Shown here: piece after piece, positions 5,737-6,431 of the stretch
How the letters are laid out: each line of letters begins with the position of its first letter
Numbering within the stretch: the stretch's first letter is position 1
DNA from: an uncultured Panacagrimonas sp.
GTDB taxonomy: Bacteria; Pseudomonadota; Gammaproteobacteria; Nevskiales; Nevskiaceae
DNA length: 6,431 nucleotides
NCBI GenBank assembly: GCA_946481265.1
Contig: CAMLNE010000247.1
Coordinates: forward strand, 1-6,431
Direction of reading: 5' to 3'
Notes under the pieces: generated by a model
What the model saw: the letters and a program-made list of their open reading frames with translations, nothing else
What the model was told of the DNA's origin: nothing
Databases searched by the model: none
Position numbers and translations under genes: made by a program

Positions 5737-6431
5737 TTACTTGGCGCTCTTGGCCTGGTTGGCGACCGCCTCGGCCGCCTTCTTCGCCGCCTCGGGGTCG
5801 CCGAGGTAACCGAAGCCGCGGACCTTCAGCGCGTCGTCGAGCTCGAAGCGCAGCGGAATCCCGGTCGGGATGTTGAGCTCGACGATCTCGGACTCGGACA
5901 CGCCGTTGAGATACTTGTAGAGCGCGCGCAGCGAGTTGCCATGGGCCGTGACCAGTACGGTCTGGCCGGCCTTGAGCTGCGGCGCGATGCGGTCGTGCCA
6001 GTAGGGCAGCACCCGGTCGAGCGTGGTGGCCAGCGACTCGGTGCCGGGCAGGCAGCTCGCGTCGAGACGGGCGTAGCGGGGGTCGTTGGCAGGATGGCCG
6101 GGATCCTTCGGGTCCATCTCCGGCGGCGGCACGTCGTAGCTGCGACGCCAGATCTTCACCTGCGCCTCGCCGTGGCGGGCCGTGGTCTCGGCCTTGTCCA
6201 GGCCCTGCAACGCGCCGTAGTGACGTTCGTTGAGGCGCCAGTGCTTCTCCACCGGGATCCAGAGCTGGTCCATCACCTCCAGCGCCGTGTTCAGGGTGCG
6301 GATGGCGCGCTTGAGCACCGAGGTATGTGCGCAGTCGAAGCGCAGCCCCTCGGCCTGCATCAGCGCGCCGGCCCTGAGCGCCTCCTGGCGGCCGGCCTCG
6401 GTGATGTCCACGTCCACCCAGCCGGTGAAGC
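5737..6431 (-). CDS. gpmA: 2,3-bisphosphoglycerate-dependent phosphoglycerate mutase, N-terminus cut off by window edge
   Basis: This cytosolic enzyme of glycolysis and gluconeogenesis interconverts 3- and 2-phosphoglycerate through a phosphohistidine. About 230 residues are visible; compared with E. coli GpmA (250) only about the first 21 are missing, including the RHGESxWN with the phosphorylated His. The visible part begins FTGW, so the GTG at 6417 is an internal Val, not the start. Family landmarks follow in order: [28 protein letters not shown] (with the catalytic acid Glu), [49 protein letters not shown] (the second active-site His) and [10 protein letters not shown]. The tail [13 protein letters not shown] matches the flexible C-terminal tail typical of this cofactor-dependent group and absent from simpler histidine phosphatases. 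It ends in TAA at 5737-5739, convergent with the GlsB-like gene, and shares its bidirectional terminator. The promoter is outside the window. Confidence 0.95.
   Translation of the reverse strand, partial: FTGWVDVDITEAGRQEALRAGALMQAEGLRFDCAHTSVLKRAIRTLNTALEVMDQLWIPVEKHWRLNERHYGALQGLDKAETTARHGEAQVKIWRRSYDVPPPEMDPKDPGHPANDPRYARLDASCLPGTESLATTLDRVLPYWHDRIAPQLKAGQTVLVTAHGNSLRALYKYLNGVSESEIVELNIPTGIPLRFELDDALKVRGFGYLGDPEAAKKAAEAVANQAKSAK

Noticed and set aside
1..6431. Mobile element, CRISPR array, tRNA or toxin-antitoxin system
   Set aside because: No transposase-like protein, terminal repeats, regularly spaced repeats, tRNA-like cloverleaf or paired small toxin/antitoxin frames were found; codon use looks even across genes.

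Overview
This is a GC-rich window with C or G at most third codon positions. Its gene content looks like a gammaproteobacterium, probably of the Xanthomonadales/Lysobacterales. The pointers are a CpsG-type phosphomannomutase, a 2,3-bisphosphoglycerate-dependent GpmA with an enterobacterial-style C-terminal tail, a GlsB/YeaQ small membrane protein and a ZnuD-like TonB-dependent receptor. The taxon is inferred from remembered protein families, not from a search.

Layout, left to right. The window opens inside the C-terminal half of a phosphomannomutase gene on the + strand, ending at 650. It converges on a 12-TM MFS (DHA1-type) exporter on the - strand (765-1961), and a long imperfect hairpin (697-740) lies between the two stop codons. 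A 127-bp divergent intergenic region separates the exporter from a + strand gene (2089-2580) for a 163-residue HExxH protein that may be a remote relative of the EF-P hydroxylase EpmC. That intergenic region contains an inverted pair of the 10-mer GACAATCGCG, one copy near each start. Next come a 94-residue membrane protein with a His-rich segment and a CxxC (2734-3018, resembling DUF2946) and, 102 bp later on the same strand, a full-length TonB-dependent receptor of the ZnuD-like clade (3121-5184). A small GlsB/YeaQ/YmgE protein follows (5316-5576). A textbook bidirectional terminator with a UUCG tetraloop (5607-5638) then separates it from gpmA on the - strand, which runs off the right edge without its N-terminus.

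How the genes relate. Most look like independent transcription units for housekeeping functions: activated-mannose supply, glycolysis, drug-type efflux and stress-associated membrane protein. The one plausible functional pair is the Cys/His-rich membrane protein and the ZnuD-like receptor, which together suggest outer-membrane uptake of zinc or another divalent metal. No Zur or Fur box could be recognised by eye. No mobile element, CRISPR array, tRNA, rRNA or clear sign of recent transfer was seen. No intergenic stretch exceeds about 160 bp. I did not find a convincing new multi-gene system. The items most worth following are the HExxH protein, the receptor pair and the divergent inverted repeat.
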